The translations under genes and the position numbers were made by a program. DNA of 64,000 nucleotides from JAXLVB01 sp046329195 (GTDB lineage Bacteria; Bacteroidota; Bacteroidia; Cytophagales; Spirosomataceae): contig JAXLVB010000001.1 of NCBI GenBank assembly GCA_046329195.1, forward strand, positions 1,550,001 to 1,614,000, read 5' to 3'. Below, piece by piece: positions 36,777 through 45,753 of this stretch. The notes beneath the pieces are model-generated. The model saw only the letters and a list, made by a program, of their open reading frames with translations, made no database searches and was not told where the DNA came from. Each line of letters starts with the position of its first letter. Within the stretch, counting starts at the first letter, position 1.

Positions 36777-37493
36777 TTATTCCTCAGCGCCGATAGATTT
36801 GTAGAGGGTGTCGGCGTGGGCATCGCTGAGGGGGATTTCGGTGTTGCCGAGGCGGATGCGGTGGTTGCGAATGGATTCGATTTTGTCTAACGACACAATA
36901 AACGAACGGTGCACCCGCAAAAACTGCTCGGTGGGTAGTTTTTCTTCGATGGCCTTGAGGTTGAGCTTGGTCAGGATAGGCTTGGTGGCCGTTGTTACAA
37001 AGATTTTGACGTAATCTTTGAGGGCTTCGATATACAGAATGTCCGCAAACCGAATCTTAACCAACGAGTATTCTACATTGACAAACATGGCATCGCTCAA
37101 GGCCGTGGCCACGGGCGCTGCTGGTGCCTGGCGCAAGGCATGTTGCTCATGGGCTTTGTTGACAGCCTTGACAAAGCGCTCTAACGTAACGGGCTTGAGC
37201 AAGTAGTCAATCACATTGAGGTCATAGCTTTCTACGGCGTATTGGTCGTAGGCTGTAATAAAAATGACCATTGGCTTTTCGGTTAGGCTTTGCAAAAACT
37301 TGGTACCTAACAAACCGGGCATCTGAATATCCAAAAACAACAGGTCAATTTGCTCTTGCTGAAGCACTTGCATGGCTTCAAAGGCATTTTTGCATGATTT
37401 TACCAATTCCAAAAAAGGCACTTGACGAATGTTATCTTCTAACAAGCGCAAAGCCAATTTTTCGTCATCAACGGCAAGGCAACGAAGGGTCAT
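36777..37493 (-). CDS. LytTR-family response regulator (partner of kinase at 42731)
   Basis: A 238-residue regulator: receiver with D9/D10 and phospho-acceptor Asp55 in LFLDIQMPG, Lys in LLKPVTLERF, and a C-terminal LytTR domain (VKIRFADILYIEALKDYVKI, FLRVHRSFIVSLDKIES). Complete and normal. Its usual kinase partner is absent next door; upstream on its strand comes a 5-kb stretch of opposite-strand genes and then a LytS-type kinase (42731-43792) in the right orientation. The nearest candidate target is the TonB receptor starting at 36605. Confidence 0.92.
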   Translation of the reverse strand: MTLRCLAVDDEKLALRLLEDNIRQVPFLELVKSCKNAFEAMQVLQQEQIDLLFLDIQMPGLLGTKFLQSLTEKPMVIFITAYDQYAVESYDLNVIDYLLKPVTLERFVKAVNKAHEQHALRQAPAAPVATALSDAMFVNVEYSLVKIRFADILYIEALKDYVKIFVTTATKPILTKLNLKAIEEKLPTEQFLRVHRSFIVSLDKIESIRNHRIRLGNTEIPLSDAHADTLYKSIGAEE

Positions 37494-37832
37494 TGTTGGT
37501 TATTTTTTAGCAAGATGCGAAAATTTGCAATACTGTCTATAAAAACGACAAAATCAAGCGGAAAAGTACGTGATTTTCAAATAGGGTGTTTTTACGGGTA
37601 GCATTAGGTGTTTTTACCCTATTTATAAGGATAGCAAAAATTTAACATTTTTATAAATAACTGATTATCAGTGAAAAAAAAAACAAAACTCAGAAAACTA
37701 AACGTATAGTTACTTGACATTCTTGTTTTTATTGCTAAACTTTAACAAATAAAAAAGCCCCACCACGCCTGGAAAACGAACGGTAGGGCTTAAGGTAGTT
37801 CAATGTTTTACACACTAAACTTTAACAAAGGT
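37494..37832. other. AT-rich leader region of the island, with short direct repeat and hairpin
   Basis: This 339-base non-coding stretch is the left junction of the AT-rich island. A 15-base direct repeat CTAAACTTTAACAAA occurs at 37735-37749 and 37815-37829, spaced 80 bases. Between the copies is a 10-bp hairpin with one mismatch (37755-37764 with 37782-37791; AAGCCC/GGGCTT). No gene is seen. Confidence 0.6.
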
Positions 37833-40115
37833 ATGAAACGTTTTCATTTCCCCACCACACATTATGCATTTTTTGCTGGACTTCTTCTTATCTTGAACCT
37901 AACACCTATAGAAGTAGTGTTTGGGCAAAAGTTGGTCGCAACAGGTCGTTTAACCAACTTGACCATTACTACTACAAATGGGCAAACGTATAACTGGGGT
38001 CAATTTCCAACTTTTACTGCACCAAGCGGTAAAATAGTGGTTTTTTCTGGCGCAGGTAGATTGAGTGGCCATTCAACTATTAGCTCTAATTTTACTGGTT
38101 TTAGCATTTTTAATAGGGGTTTTACCCATATTAATCATAACCGAATGACACGGCCTGAGCAAGGCACGCCTGCGAACTGGTATAGTGGTGGATTATCTAA
38201 AAGTCAACGAGCTTATTTTAGTGATTTATCTGAATGGTGGAATCGAACTGACTCAATTAAACTTAAATGGGTTCTTGCTTCTGGAAAAGATGATCCTTTT
38301 ATGGATTATTACGAAAACACCTCAATTCCGAATCAGCAATGGGGTGTTAAAGCCTTGCCTGGTTATACACTTACTAATGGTAATTTGACATTAGGAACTT
38401 ATCCTAATGGGTATACAGATCAATTAACTAGTTATGATTTAATTTGTTGGGATATAGAGAGAGGTGGAAATAGAAAGACTAGTGACTACCAGAGCAGTAT
38501 ATTATTTTCCGCCTCTCCAGGCTTAGGATATTTAGCGTATTCAGCCGATAGTTTAAAAGCCGCACATATACGAGCTTCTACCAATCGTTATGTATATTTA
38601 TTACAGCAAACAAAAGCTAGAGGCGGAAGTGAAACTTGGGTGGGAAGTTATGATATTGGTGGTCCTGCTAGTGCCGGTTACTCAAAGCGTTCAAATTATA
38701 GTAGTCCTACTATGAACGATGTTTGGACTCATGCCGCCACTAGAGATAGCAGTGCCGCTCATAAAAACTTCCCCACTAGTTTAGTTGGAAAGTACATGGA
38801 TGATTATACAGACTTCATCACTTCATCCACTTACTTTCAAATATCTGCCGAGTTTGATAAAAATACTTACCAAGGTTCTGACAGTTCTGCGAATTTCTTA
38901 GCAACACTTTTAGCACCTCAAGAAATTAACAAAGAACTTTCTTCCAAACCTCGTATTCCTGTATATTGGTTGTTAACCCAGAAGGAAGGAGAAGTCCCCA
39001 TTTCTGAGAGAGCTGCTGAAACTACTGCTGTTTTTCCATGGTTTACAGATATTAAAGGGATGATTCTTTGGGATAATCTCACCATTGGAGTTCAATCAGG
39101 AAAAGCATATGGGGTATATGAACATTTCTTGCATGGATTATACCGCCTATTTTACAATCATAAAGATATGCTAGAGAGTGGCTCAACTTACTTGCAAAAA
39201 GGAACAGATTTTAAAGTTATTAGTGTAACAAATGGTGATACGAACACTATTCAATCACCTAAGCTCAACAAATGGGTAAGTGCTTCAGATATGGGAGGAA
39301 GCAATGGATCAGATGCTAACGTAATGAAAACCCTTCGATTACCTTTTGTAAGAGCCATTCAGAAAGATTGTGAGATATTAGTAGCTGCTTGTTATCCTTA
39401 TGCTAGTAGTTCAGCCCAAACAAAACTAATTGTTCGGAATGCAGCTCAAACTTGGAGCGATACAATTACGCTAAATGGAGATGAATTGTATTTGGGCAGA
39501 GCTACCATGAAGCCTTCTATAGAGCAATTGTCGGTAAGTGGGAACTATAACTTATCTACCCCTATCTATATCAATAGCTACCAAACCTATACCATTGCCT
39601 TTAATAGTACCATGCCGGGTGCTACTATTTCATACTCCGTTCTTTACCCATCTGGGTCATCTGTTTCTTTATCTCCTTCAGGTACTTCTTGTAATTTGAA
39701 TTCCAATGGTCAAACAGGTTCATTTACCATCCGAATTTCTATTAGCAACTCATGCGGAAGTGCCACAAGAGATTTAGTTTTCTTGGTACAATCTGGCTAT
39801 CGAGTGTATTCAAATCCAACGAAAGACTATTTGAATGTGACTTTCGATAATGCTAAAAACATAGAAGGTTTGCCTGACAATATAGAGTTACTGGCTGAAA
39901 CTTCTACAAAATCTGTCAAAAGCGTTACCATCAAAGAAGTATATGACAAAAACGCTTTTAAAAATGGTAACACAGTAGAATTTGATGTGAGGGATTTGCC
40001 AAGAGGCACTTATTATTTACACCTAAAATACAGCACTCCTGCATCCATTTTAGCAAAATACAAAGATGCACAACTCAAGTCGAAAACAGAAGTAGTTAGG
40101 GTGCTGATTAACTAA
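37833..40115 (+). CDS. Large secreted protein with T9SS sorting domain, function unknown
   Basis: A 760-residue protein (start at the second in-frame ATG, where the signal peptide MKRFHFPTT... begins; the first is 37803). The signal ends near VVFGQ. The central part (about 80-500) has aromatic-rich motifs such as YDLICWDIERGG and GMILWDNLTIG that recall strand ends of a TIM-barrel glycosidase fold, but no named family is recognised. An Ig-like stretch (about 570-650) precedes a C-terminal domain (about 655-760: YRVYSNPTKDYLNV, LPRGTYYLHLKY, EVVRVLIN) typical of type IX sorting domains, so it is secreted across the outer membrane. Codon use is more AT-rich than neighbours. Confidence 0.75.
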   Translation: MKRFHFPTTHYAFFAGLLLILNLTPIEVVFGQKLVATGRLTNLTITTTNGQTYNWGQFPTFTAPSGKIVVFSGAGRLSGHSTISSNFTGFSIFNRGFTHINHNRMTRPEQGTPANWYSGGLSKSQRAYFSDLSEWWNRTDSIKLKWVLASGKDDPFMDYYENTSIPNQQWGVKALPGYTLTNGNLTLGTYPNGYTDQLTSYDLICWDIERGGNRKTSDYQSSILFSASPGLGYLAYSADSLKAAHIRASTNRYVYLLQQTKARGGSETWVGSYDIGGPASAGYSKRSNYSSPTMNDVWTHAATRDSSAAHKNFPTSLVGKYMDDYTDFITSSTYFQISAEFDKNTYQGSDSSANFLATLLAPQEINKELSSKPRIPVYWLLTQKEGEVPISERAAETTAVFPWFTDIKGMILWDNLTIGVQSGKAYGVYEHFLHGLYRLFYNHKDMLESGSTYLQKGTDFKVISVTNGDTNTIQSPKLNKWVSASDMGGSNGSDANVMKTLRLPFVRAIQKDCEILVAACYPYASSSAQTKLIVRNAAQTWSDTITLNGDELYLGRATMKPSIEQLSVSGNYNLSTPIYINSYQTYTIAFNSTMPGATISYSVLYPSGSSVSLSPSGTSCNLNSNGQTGSFTIRISISNSCGSATRDLVFLVQSGYRVYSNPTKDYLNVTFDNAKNIEGLPDNIELLAETSTKSVKSVTIKEVYDKNAFKNGNTVEFDVRDLPRGTYYLHLKYSTPASILAKYKDAQLKSKTEVVRVLIN

Positions 40116-40127
40116 AAACATACAACC

Positions 40128-40907
40128 ATGAAAACAAGCAACTATCTTTCGTTCATCTTCCTTGCAGGTACCATCTTTGCCTGCAAGGAGAAAGAACCTC
40201 AACCTGACTGGGCAAGCCCATGGGTGGGAATATATAGCACTCAAGTATATGATAAAGATACTAACCCCTATCGTATTAGCCCACAACTCTACAGTGCTAC
40301 AAACTATGAGGAGTACTGGATATACTGCACAGCAATAGTAGAGAAAGTCGATAACACAACCCTTAGGATGAGTATAGTGGTGAAACCTGAAAAACAAACA
40401 TACACTCCTATATTTCGAATACCTTTGCCTGTTGTCAAGTACACTTTCAACAACGTAAAAGCCATTAACGAAAACACGTTGGTGATAGACGAAGTAGTAA
40501 AAGATAGTCAGGGTAACACCATCATGAAGCTGGATACCATCGTTACGTACTACTATCGTGGTGTTGATACCTATAAGCTGTTTCGTTTTAAACAGCTTGG
40601 AGGCTTAGGGGCATCAGGAACTATTTACTTTGAAAAGACATATAACGATACCAATATGCGGCCACTTTTTTCAATGCACAAGCCAGGCATAGCTGTTCCG
40701 TTTGTAAACAAGTGGTACTATTGGGCTATGGTAGATGGTGTGAGTTACCAATGGGATTTTGGAGACGGAAAAACCTCAACCCAAGAAGATAACTACTATG
40801 AGTACACCAAAAACGGAAACTATACCGTAAAGTTTTCGGTAACAGACAAAATGGGTAAGACATATACTACACAGGAATTAGTACAAGTCGATAACTTACC
40901 AGAGTAA
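40128..40907 (+). CDS. PKD-domain lipoprotein, paralog 1 of 3
   Basis: A 259-residue lipoprotein with lipobox Cys19 (TIFAC), followed by KEKEPQPDW; charged residues right after the lipid-Cys resemble the surface-export signal of Bacteroidota lipoproteins. A beta-rich N-terminal domain of unknown family (about 30-185) is followed by a PKD domain (about 195-259: YQWDFGDGKTSTQEDNYYEY, then YTVKFSVTD). It starts 12 bases after the T9SS protein and is probably in its operon. Its two paralogs follow in tandem. The role is unknown; surface binding is plausible. Confidence 0.8.
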   Translation: MKTSNYLSFIFLAGTIFACKEKEPQPDWASPWVGIYSTQVYDKDTNPYRISPQLYSATNYEEYWIYCTAIVEKVDNTTLRMSIVVKPEKQTYTPIFRIPLPVVKYTFNNVKAINENTLVIDEVVKDSQGNTIMKLDTIVTYYYRGVDTYKLFRFKQLGGLGASGTIYFEKTYNDTNMRPLFSMHKPGIAVPFVNKWYYWAMVDGVSYQWDFGDGKTSTQEDNYYEYTKNGNYTVKFSVTDKMGKTYTTQELVQVDNLPE

Positions 40908-40967
40908 GCTCCTGTAACTCGCTTTTCTTTAGGGCGATAGGCAGGGATGTTTTCGACTTTTACAACC

Positions 40968-41714
40968 ATGAAAACAACAACATTTCTCACCGCATTATTG
41001 ATTGTGAGTTTGCTTTGGGCTTGCAAAACAGACGAAGCCACACCCCAGCCTGACTGGACCAGTAATTTTATGGGGACGTATGCTTTTTTACAACCGGCCT
41101 ATTATTACGAAGGACCTGGCAGTTTTGCTCGTCAATTGGTCGCTTGTGCACGCATGCAGGTAATTGACAATACCCATGTTCAAATGGTTTTTGGAGGAAA
41201 TACATATCAAATAGATAGATCTGGCTATTATATCTATGACATATTTGACCCCATTGATGGTACGTTAACTTACGAAGCCATTAATCAATATACGTTGGTT
41301 ACAAAAGAGGTTCTAAGAGACAACAGCGGCCAAACAATTCTTGCCATGGATACTATAAAAGCAATTGCTTCAGATACATTAGGGTTTCGTAATCTTGCTT
41401 TTAAGGGAAAGGTAAGAGAGGGGACAGAGTATCAGACTTTTCAAGCCTTTAGAGGCTACCACGATACTGCTTATCGGCCACTTTTTTGGTTAATATCACA
41501 AAATAAGTTTAGCTTAAATAGGTTTGTAGGGGGTTTTGTATCTAAAGGGGCAAAGTATGAATGTGATTTTGGAGATGGTACTCCTATGGTAACTACTAGA
41601 AGTGTTGCACATGAATATAAACAGAATGGCACTTACACTATAAAAGTCAAGATTACCAGCGAGACAGGTCAGCAAGCCTCAGAAATATATCAATTAAAGG
41701 TTGGAAACTTGTAG
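40968..41714 (+). CDS. PKD-domain lipoprotein, paralog 2 of 3
   Basis: A 248-residue lipoprotein (ATG at 40968; lipobox Cys19 in LLWAC) followed by KTDEATPQPDW, identical to paralog 3 over this stretch. The middle domain is diverged from its paralogs. The C-terminal PKD domain reads YECDFGDGTP and YTIKVKITS; the Trp before DFGDG seen in the others is Cys here. Located 60 bases after paralog 1. The near-identical signal/linker DNA shared with paralog 3 shows recent duplication or gene conversion. Confidence 0.8.
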   Translation: MKTTTFLTALLIVSLLWACKTDEATPQPDWTSNFMGTYAFLQPAYYYEGPGSFARQLVACARMQVIDNTHVQMVFGGNTYQIDRSGYYIYDIFDPIDGTLTYEAINQYTLVTKEVLRDNSGQTILAMDTIKAIASDTLGFRNLAFKGKVREGTEYQTFQAFRGYHDTAYRPLFWLISQNKFSLNRFVGGFVSKGAKYECDFGDGTPMVTTRSVAHEYKQNGTYTIKVKITSETGQQASEIYQLKVGNL

Positions 41715-41838
41715 GGCGCAACATTTTTGAGTCGAAAACAAAGCCAAATGAAGATAATTCGTTTGGTTTTGCTTTTAGAAGTTTCTCATTTTTACAAATT
41801 ACTAATTTTTTAGAGAAGACTTTTATTTCTAAATCATC

Positions 41839-42633
41839 ATGAAAACAAGCAAATATCTTTCATTTCTTCTCCTTGCAAGCCTTCTTTGGGCTTGCAAAAC
41901 AGACGAAGCCACACCCCAGCCCGACTGGGCCAGTAAGTTTGTGGGGACGTATCTATATATTTATGATCCAAAGGCATATGGAGATAACTTTTTGCAATCA
42001 AATGAGTATAGGATTGATTCTGAAGCAGGTGTACTCTACCAAACTAGTCTTGTAGCAGTTTTAGAAAAAATAGATAATACACACCTGACCATGAGTGTGG
42101 TGTTAAAACCTTATACGCTTGCTTATATAGGAGGCAAAAGAACTATTTTGTCTCCTATTAAGTACACTTTTAAGAATGCAAGAGCATTAGATAGCAGCAC
42201 TTTGTTAATAGACGAAACGGCTTTGGACAATAAGGGAAATGTGTTGATAAAGTTTGATACCATTGCTGTGAATCCATACTTTAGAGATTCATTAGTGTAT
42301 AGAAGCATTGCCTTTAAATTTAGCCAAGTAGGCGAGATTAAAGACAAAATCATCATCAATGGCACTAAAGGTTTTGATGATACCTCATTCAGGCTTTTTT
42401 ACAGCATGACAACTGCAAATAAATTTGACCTTCATAAACGATACTTTTTTGCCCTCAATGATGGTGTAAAGTATGAGTGGAGTTTTGGAGACGGTGGTAC
42501 CTCCACAGAAGAAGACCCCTATCATGAGTATAAAAGCAATGGTCTATACGACATTATATATTCTGTCACTGATAAATCAGGTAAGAAATATACCATAGAA
42601 GATAAGATGAGAGTAATGAATTTACCTTTTTAG
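41839..42633 (+). CDS. PKD-domain lipoprotein, paralog 3 of 3
   Basis: A 264-residue lipoprotein with lipobox Cys19 (LLWAC) and the same KTDEATPQPDW linker as paralog 2, while the first ten residues (MKTSKYLSFL) are closer to paralog 1. The middle domain shares patterns with paralog 1 (IDNT..TMSVVLKP, ALDSSTLLIDE). The PKD domain contains YEWSFGDGGTSTEEDPYHEY and ends VMNLPF. It lies 124 bases after paralog 2 and is the last island gene, 97 bases before the convergent kinase stop. Confidence 0.8.
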   Translation: MKTSKYLSFLLLASLLWACKTDEATPQPDWASKFVGTYLYIYDPKAYGDNFLQSNEYRIDSEAGVLYQTSLVAVLEKIDNTHLTMSVVLKPYTLAYIGGKRTILSPIKYTFKNARALDSSTLLIDETALDNKGNVLIKFDTIAVNPYFRDSLVYRSIAFKFSQVGEIKDKIIINGTKGFDDTSFRLFYSMTTANKFDLHKRYFFALNDGVKYEWSFGDGGTSTEEDPYHEYKSNGLYDIIYSVTDKSGKKYTIEDKMRVMNLPF

Positions 42634-42730
42634 GTATAATCTTCATCTTCCTCGGTCTGTAGCACACAGAACGAGAGAGCTGCCCCTTAGGCCGATACCC
42701 TTCTCTAACAACGCCCAAGCTTCGTCGAAA

Positions 42731-43792
42731 TTACGCAACGCCTATTCTTTCTCGAAAACTCAAGGCCAACTCTACACTAAACCAACCGTCGGTCTGGTTG
42801 ATGTCTAAGCGATGGGCGTTGGGGTAGAGCAACTCCAATCGCCGCCGCACGTTTTTGAGGCCAATGCCCGACGCAGGGTCTTTTTCTTCGCTAAACGTGG
42901 TGTTGTACTTGTTCCGAACCCTAAAGTACAAAGTGGCTTGGTTGGCCATCAGGTAAATGTCAATGACGGCGTCGTCTATCAGCCCCACACCATGCTTAAA
43001 GGCATTTTCGACAAACGGGATTAACAGCATCGGCTCAATCTGCCGAGTCGAATTCATGCTTTCTACCGTAAAATTGACCTCTACGTCGTCTTCAAATCGA
43101 ATTTTTTGGAGGTCAATATAGCTCTTGAGGTAGTTGAGTTCTTGTGCCAGCGTCACCTGCGTGTCTTTAGACTCATAGAGCATGTAGCGCATCAGTTCCG
43201 AAAGCTTATGCGTAACAGGCTCTACCAAGTCAGACTTCATTCGGGCCAGCGACACGATGCTGTTGAGCACATTGAACATAAAATGTGGGCTGATTTGGGC
43301 TCGAAGCAACGATAGCTCTGACTGCAGGCGCTCCCGCTCTTGTTCTTTGTGTTTTTGGACCGACTGCATGTCATCAGCTACCAACCGATACGCAATACTG
43401 ACCGCCAGTACAAACACCATCGGGTTAAAAACCCAAGGGCTGATGATGTACCGAGGGTGATAGTCGGGGATAATCCACATACGGCACAAATGCTGAAGAG
43501 CGATATAGGCTGCACACGCTACCACGAGCGAAATCAAGTAGGCAACAATCCCTTTGCGTCGCAAAATGCGAGGCATAAGCACTTCGCTATTCAAGAAAAA
43601 GAGCGGAATATTAAGTGCTTGTAAGGCTTGTAAATAAGGGCTGATAGCCGCCCAAAACTGCGGTCCTCGGCCAGGCGACGGCGGTGGGCCGTTTTGTCGC
43701 ATGAGCGACGGGGCAATAAAAAAAAGACTCCAAAATACCACCAAAAACACAATGTGGAACGGGGTCGGAAAGATGGCACGTATCCAACGCAT
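42731..43792 (-). CDS. LytS/YesM-type sensor histidine kinase (separated from its regulator)
   Basis: A 353-residue kinase. The start is ATG 43792 (a TTG at 43819 is the alternative). Hydrophobic segments lie at about 14-32, 55-75, 82-105 and 122-138. The His_kinase box is ISPHFMFNVLNS with His170; N-box FVENAFKHGVG; G-box SGIGLKNVRRR: all intact. A proline-rich loop (PPPSPGRGP) lies after the first segment. It ends at 42731 without a coupled regulator. The LytTR regulator at 36777-37493 lies in the same orientation 5.2 kb downstream, with four opposite-strand genes in between. Confidence 0.9.
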   Translation of the reverse strand: MRWIRAIFPTPFHIVFLVVFWSLFFIAPSLMRQNGPPPSPGRGPQFWAAISPYLQALQALNIPLFFLNSEVLMPRILRRKGIVAYLISLVVACAAYIALQHLCRMWIIPDYHPRYIISPWVFNPMVFVLAVSIAYRLVADDMQSVQKHKEQERERLQSELSLLRAQISPHFMFNVLNSIVSLARMKSDLVEPVTHKLSELMRYMLYESKDTQVTLAQELNYLKSYIDLQKIRFEDDVEVNFTVESMNSTRQIEPMLLIPFVENAFKHGVGLIDDAVIDIYLMANQATLYFRVRNKYNTTFSEEKDPASGIGLKNVRRRLELLYPNAHRLDINQTDGWFSVELALSFRERIGVA

Positions 43793-44072
43793 AGTAGAAG
43801 GAGGTTGTTTACCGAACAAACATACAACAAACCTAATCCTTCAAACAGCGGCGCACCGTTTGTCTTGTTCGTTTGTTTTCAGTAAGATGATTAAGTATAG
43901 TTTAGGTAATTGCTTCAAAAATAATACGTTAAGTCGAATAAATTACATTCAGACGACTACGAATTGTTTTGCGTAGATAATAGATTGGTTTGAGAAAACG
44001 AATACAAATCCCAAAAAAAATTCTCAACTTGCCTGCACGTCCACACTCGATGCTTTTTGACAAAAAACCAGT

Positions 44073-45692
44073 ATGAAAACACTCCTTTTGGTCTGTATCA
44101 CGCTTCTATTTGTTTCGTTTGATTTTCCCGTACCCACAAAAGTCCAAGATAGTCGCCCCAATATTTTGTGGATTTCGTGCGAAGACATGAGCCCGCATTT
44201 GGGCTGCTACGGCGAAAAAGTAGCCAAAACACCTCATCTGGACCAGTTGGCCGCTGAGGGTACTCGCTATACCAACGCCTTTACGTGTGCGGGGGTATGT
44301 GCGCCCAGCCGCTCAACCATCATTACGGGCATGTTTCAGACGGCTATTGGTACGCAACACATGCGTACGCTGAAGCCTTTTGGAGCCGCTGCCGACGCTT
44401 ATCCTCCCGACTACACGCCGTATTCGGCGGTACTGCCCAATGCTGTAAAATGCTTTTCGGAATACTTACGCAAAGCAGGCTACTATTGCACCAACAACGA
44501 AAAACAAGATTACCAGTTTGAAGCGCCCGTAACGGCCTGGGACGAAAACAGCAACAAAGCTCACTGGCGCAATAGGCCTGCTGGAAAGCCCTTTTTTGCC
44601 GTGTTTAACCTCATGGTCACGCACGAGTCGCAGGTATGGATGCGAGCCAAAGAGCCCCTCTTGGTTCATCCACAAGACGTGGTTGTGCCACCTTATTACC
44701 CCGACGTGCCAGCCGTTCGAGAAGACATTGCCCGGCACCTATCAAATGTCATGATCATGGACAAGCAAGCTGGTGACCTCTTACAACAACTCAAAGACGA
44801 CGGCCTGCTCGACAACACCATTGTTTTCTTTTGGAGCGACCACGGCGACGGGCTTCCGTATGTGAAGCGAGAAATTACCGACCGAGGGCTACGAGTACCA
44901 CTGATCGTGCGTTTTCCTGACCGCCGTAATGCAGGTGCTACCGATCCTCAAAAAATCAGTCTCATGGACTTGGGGCCAACGGTACTGTCACTGGCAAGAA
45001 TTCCGGTGCCCTCCTATATGCACGGACAGGCGTTTTTAGGTGCTCAAAAAGCCCCACCTCGTCGGTACATCTTGGCGGCTCGTGACCGTATGGATTCTGA
45101 GTACGACCGAGTACGCTCTGTACACGACGGACGCTATCAGTACCTGCGTAACTATATGCCCGAAAAGCCTTACTATCAGCCTATTCGCTTTCGGTTGCAG
45201 CAACCCTCTATGGCCGCCATCCTTACGCTCAAGCAACAAGGCAAGCTCAATGCTACGCAAATGCGTTGGTTTGAGACCAAACCCACCGAAGAACTCTATG
45301 ACTTGGTTAATGACCCCTATCAACTGACCAATTTGGCGGTAGTAGGTCGCTATCAGACCAAACTTCAGGAGCTTCGCCGAGTTAATGACGATTGGATTCG
45401 TAACCACGGAGACTTGAGTGCCGTGCCCGAAATGGACATGGTACGCAAATGGTGGGGTGGCACATTAGAGCACCCTCCTCTCACCGACGAGCCCGTGATA
45501 AGTGCCGACAATTACAAAGTAACGCTTTCATGTGCAACCAAAGGAGCTTCTATCGCCTACAAAACGCACTGGAAAGAGCCTTCATGGGCCGTGTATGACC
45601 AGCCTCTTTCGCTCGTTACGGGCGATTCGCTCTACGTGTTGGCGCATCGTATTGGCTACAAAGCCAGCAAAGTGATAGCGTATATTCGATAA
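44073..45692 (+). CDS. Secreted sulfatase (arylsulfatase family S1)
   Basis: A 539-residue sulfatase. Signal peptide about 1-24. NILWISCEDMSPHLGCYG at 30-47 carries the N-terminal metal-binding Asp, and CAPSR at 76-80 is the formylglycine signature with Cys76 converted to the catalytic residue; SDHGDG later supplies metal ligands. After about residue 465 a small beta domain (LTDEPVISADNYKVTLSC...) resembles the C-terminal chitobiase/FN3-like domain. It removes sulfate esters, often from algal or animal polysaccharides. It is a single gene divergent from the kinase. A maturase (anSME/FGE) is needed but not in the window. Confidence 0.9.
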   Translation: MKTLLLVCITLLFVSFDFPVPTKVQDSRPNILWISCEDMSPHLGCYGEKVAKTPHLDQLAAEGTRYTNAFTCAGVCAPSRSTIITGMFQTAIGTQHMRTLKPFGAAADAYPPDYTPYSAVLPNAVKCFSEYLRKAGYYCTNNEKQDYQFEAPVTAWDENSNKAHWRNRPAGKPFFAVFNLMVTHESQVWMRAKEPLLVHPQDVVVPPYYPDVPAVREDIARHLSNVMIMDKQAGDLLQQLKDDGLLDNTIVFFWSDHGDGLPYVKREITDRGLRVPLIVRFPDRRNAGATDPQKISLMDLGPTVLSLARIPVPSYMHGQAFLGAQKAPPRRYILAARDRMDSEYDRVRSVHDGRYQYLRNYMPEKPYYQPIRFRLQQPSMAAILTLKQQGKLNATQMRWFETKPTEELYDLVNDPYQLTNLAVVGRYQTKLQELRRVNDDWIRNHGDLSAVPEMDMVRKWWGGTLEHPPLTDEPVISADNYKVTLSCATKGASIAYKTHWKEPSWAVYDQPLSLVTGDSLYVLAHRIGYKASKVIAYIR

Positions 45693-45753
45693 GAAAAAAC
45701 GAGCGTTGGCATTTGCCGTAGCCTGTGTCCTCACAGGCTATTCCTACGAACTC

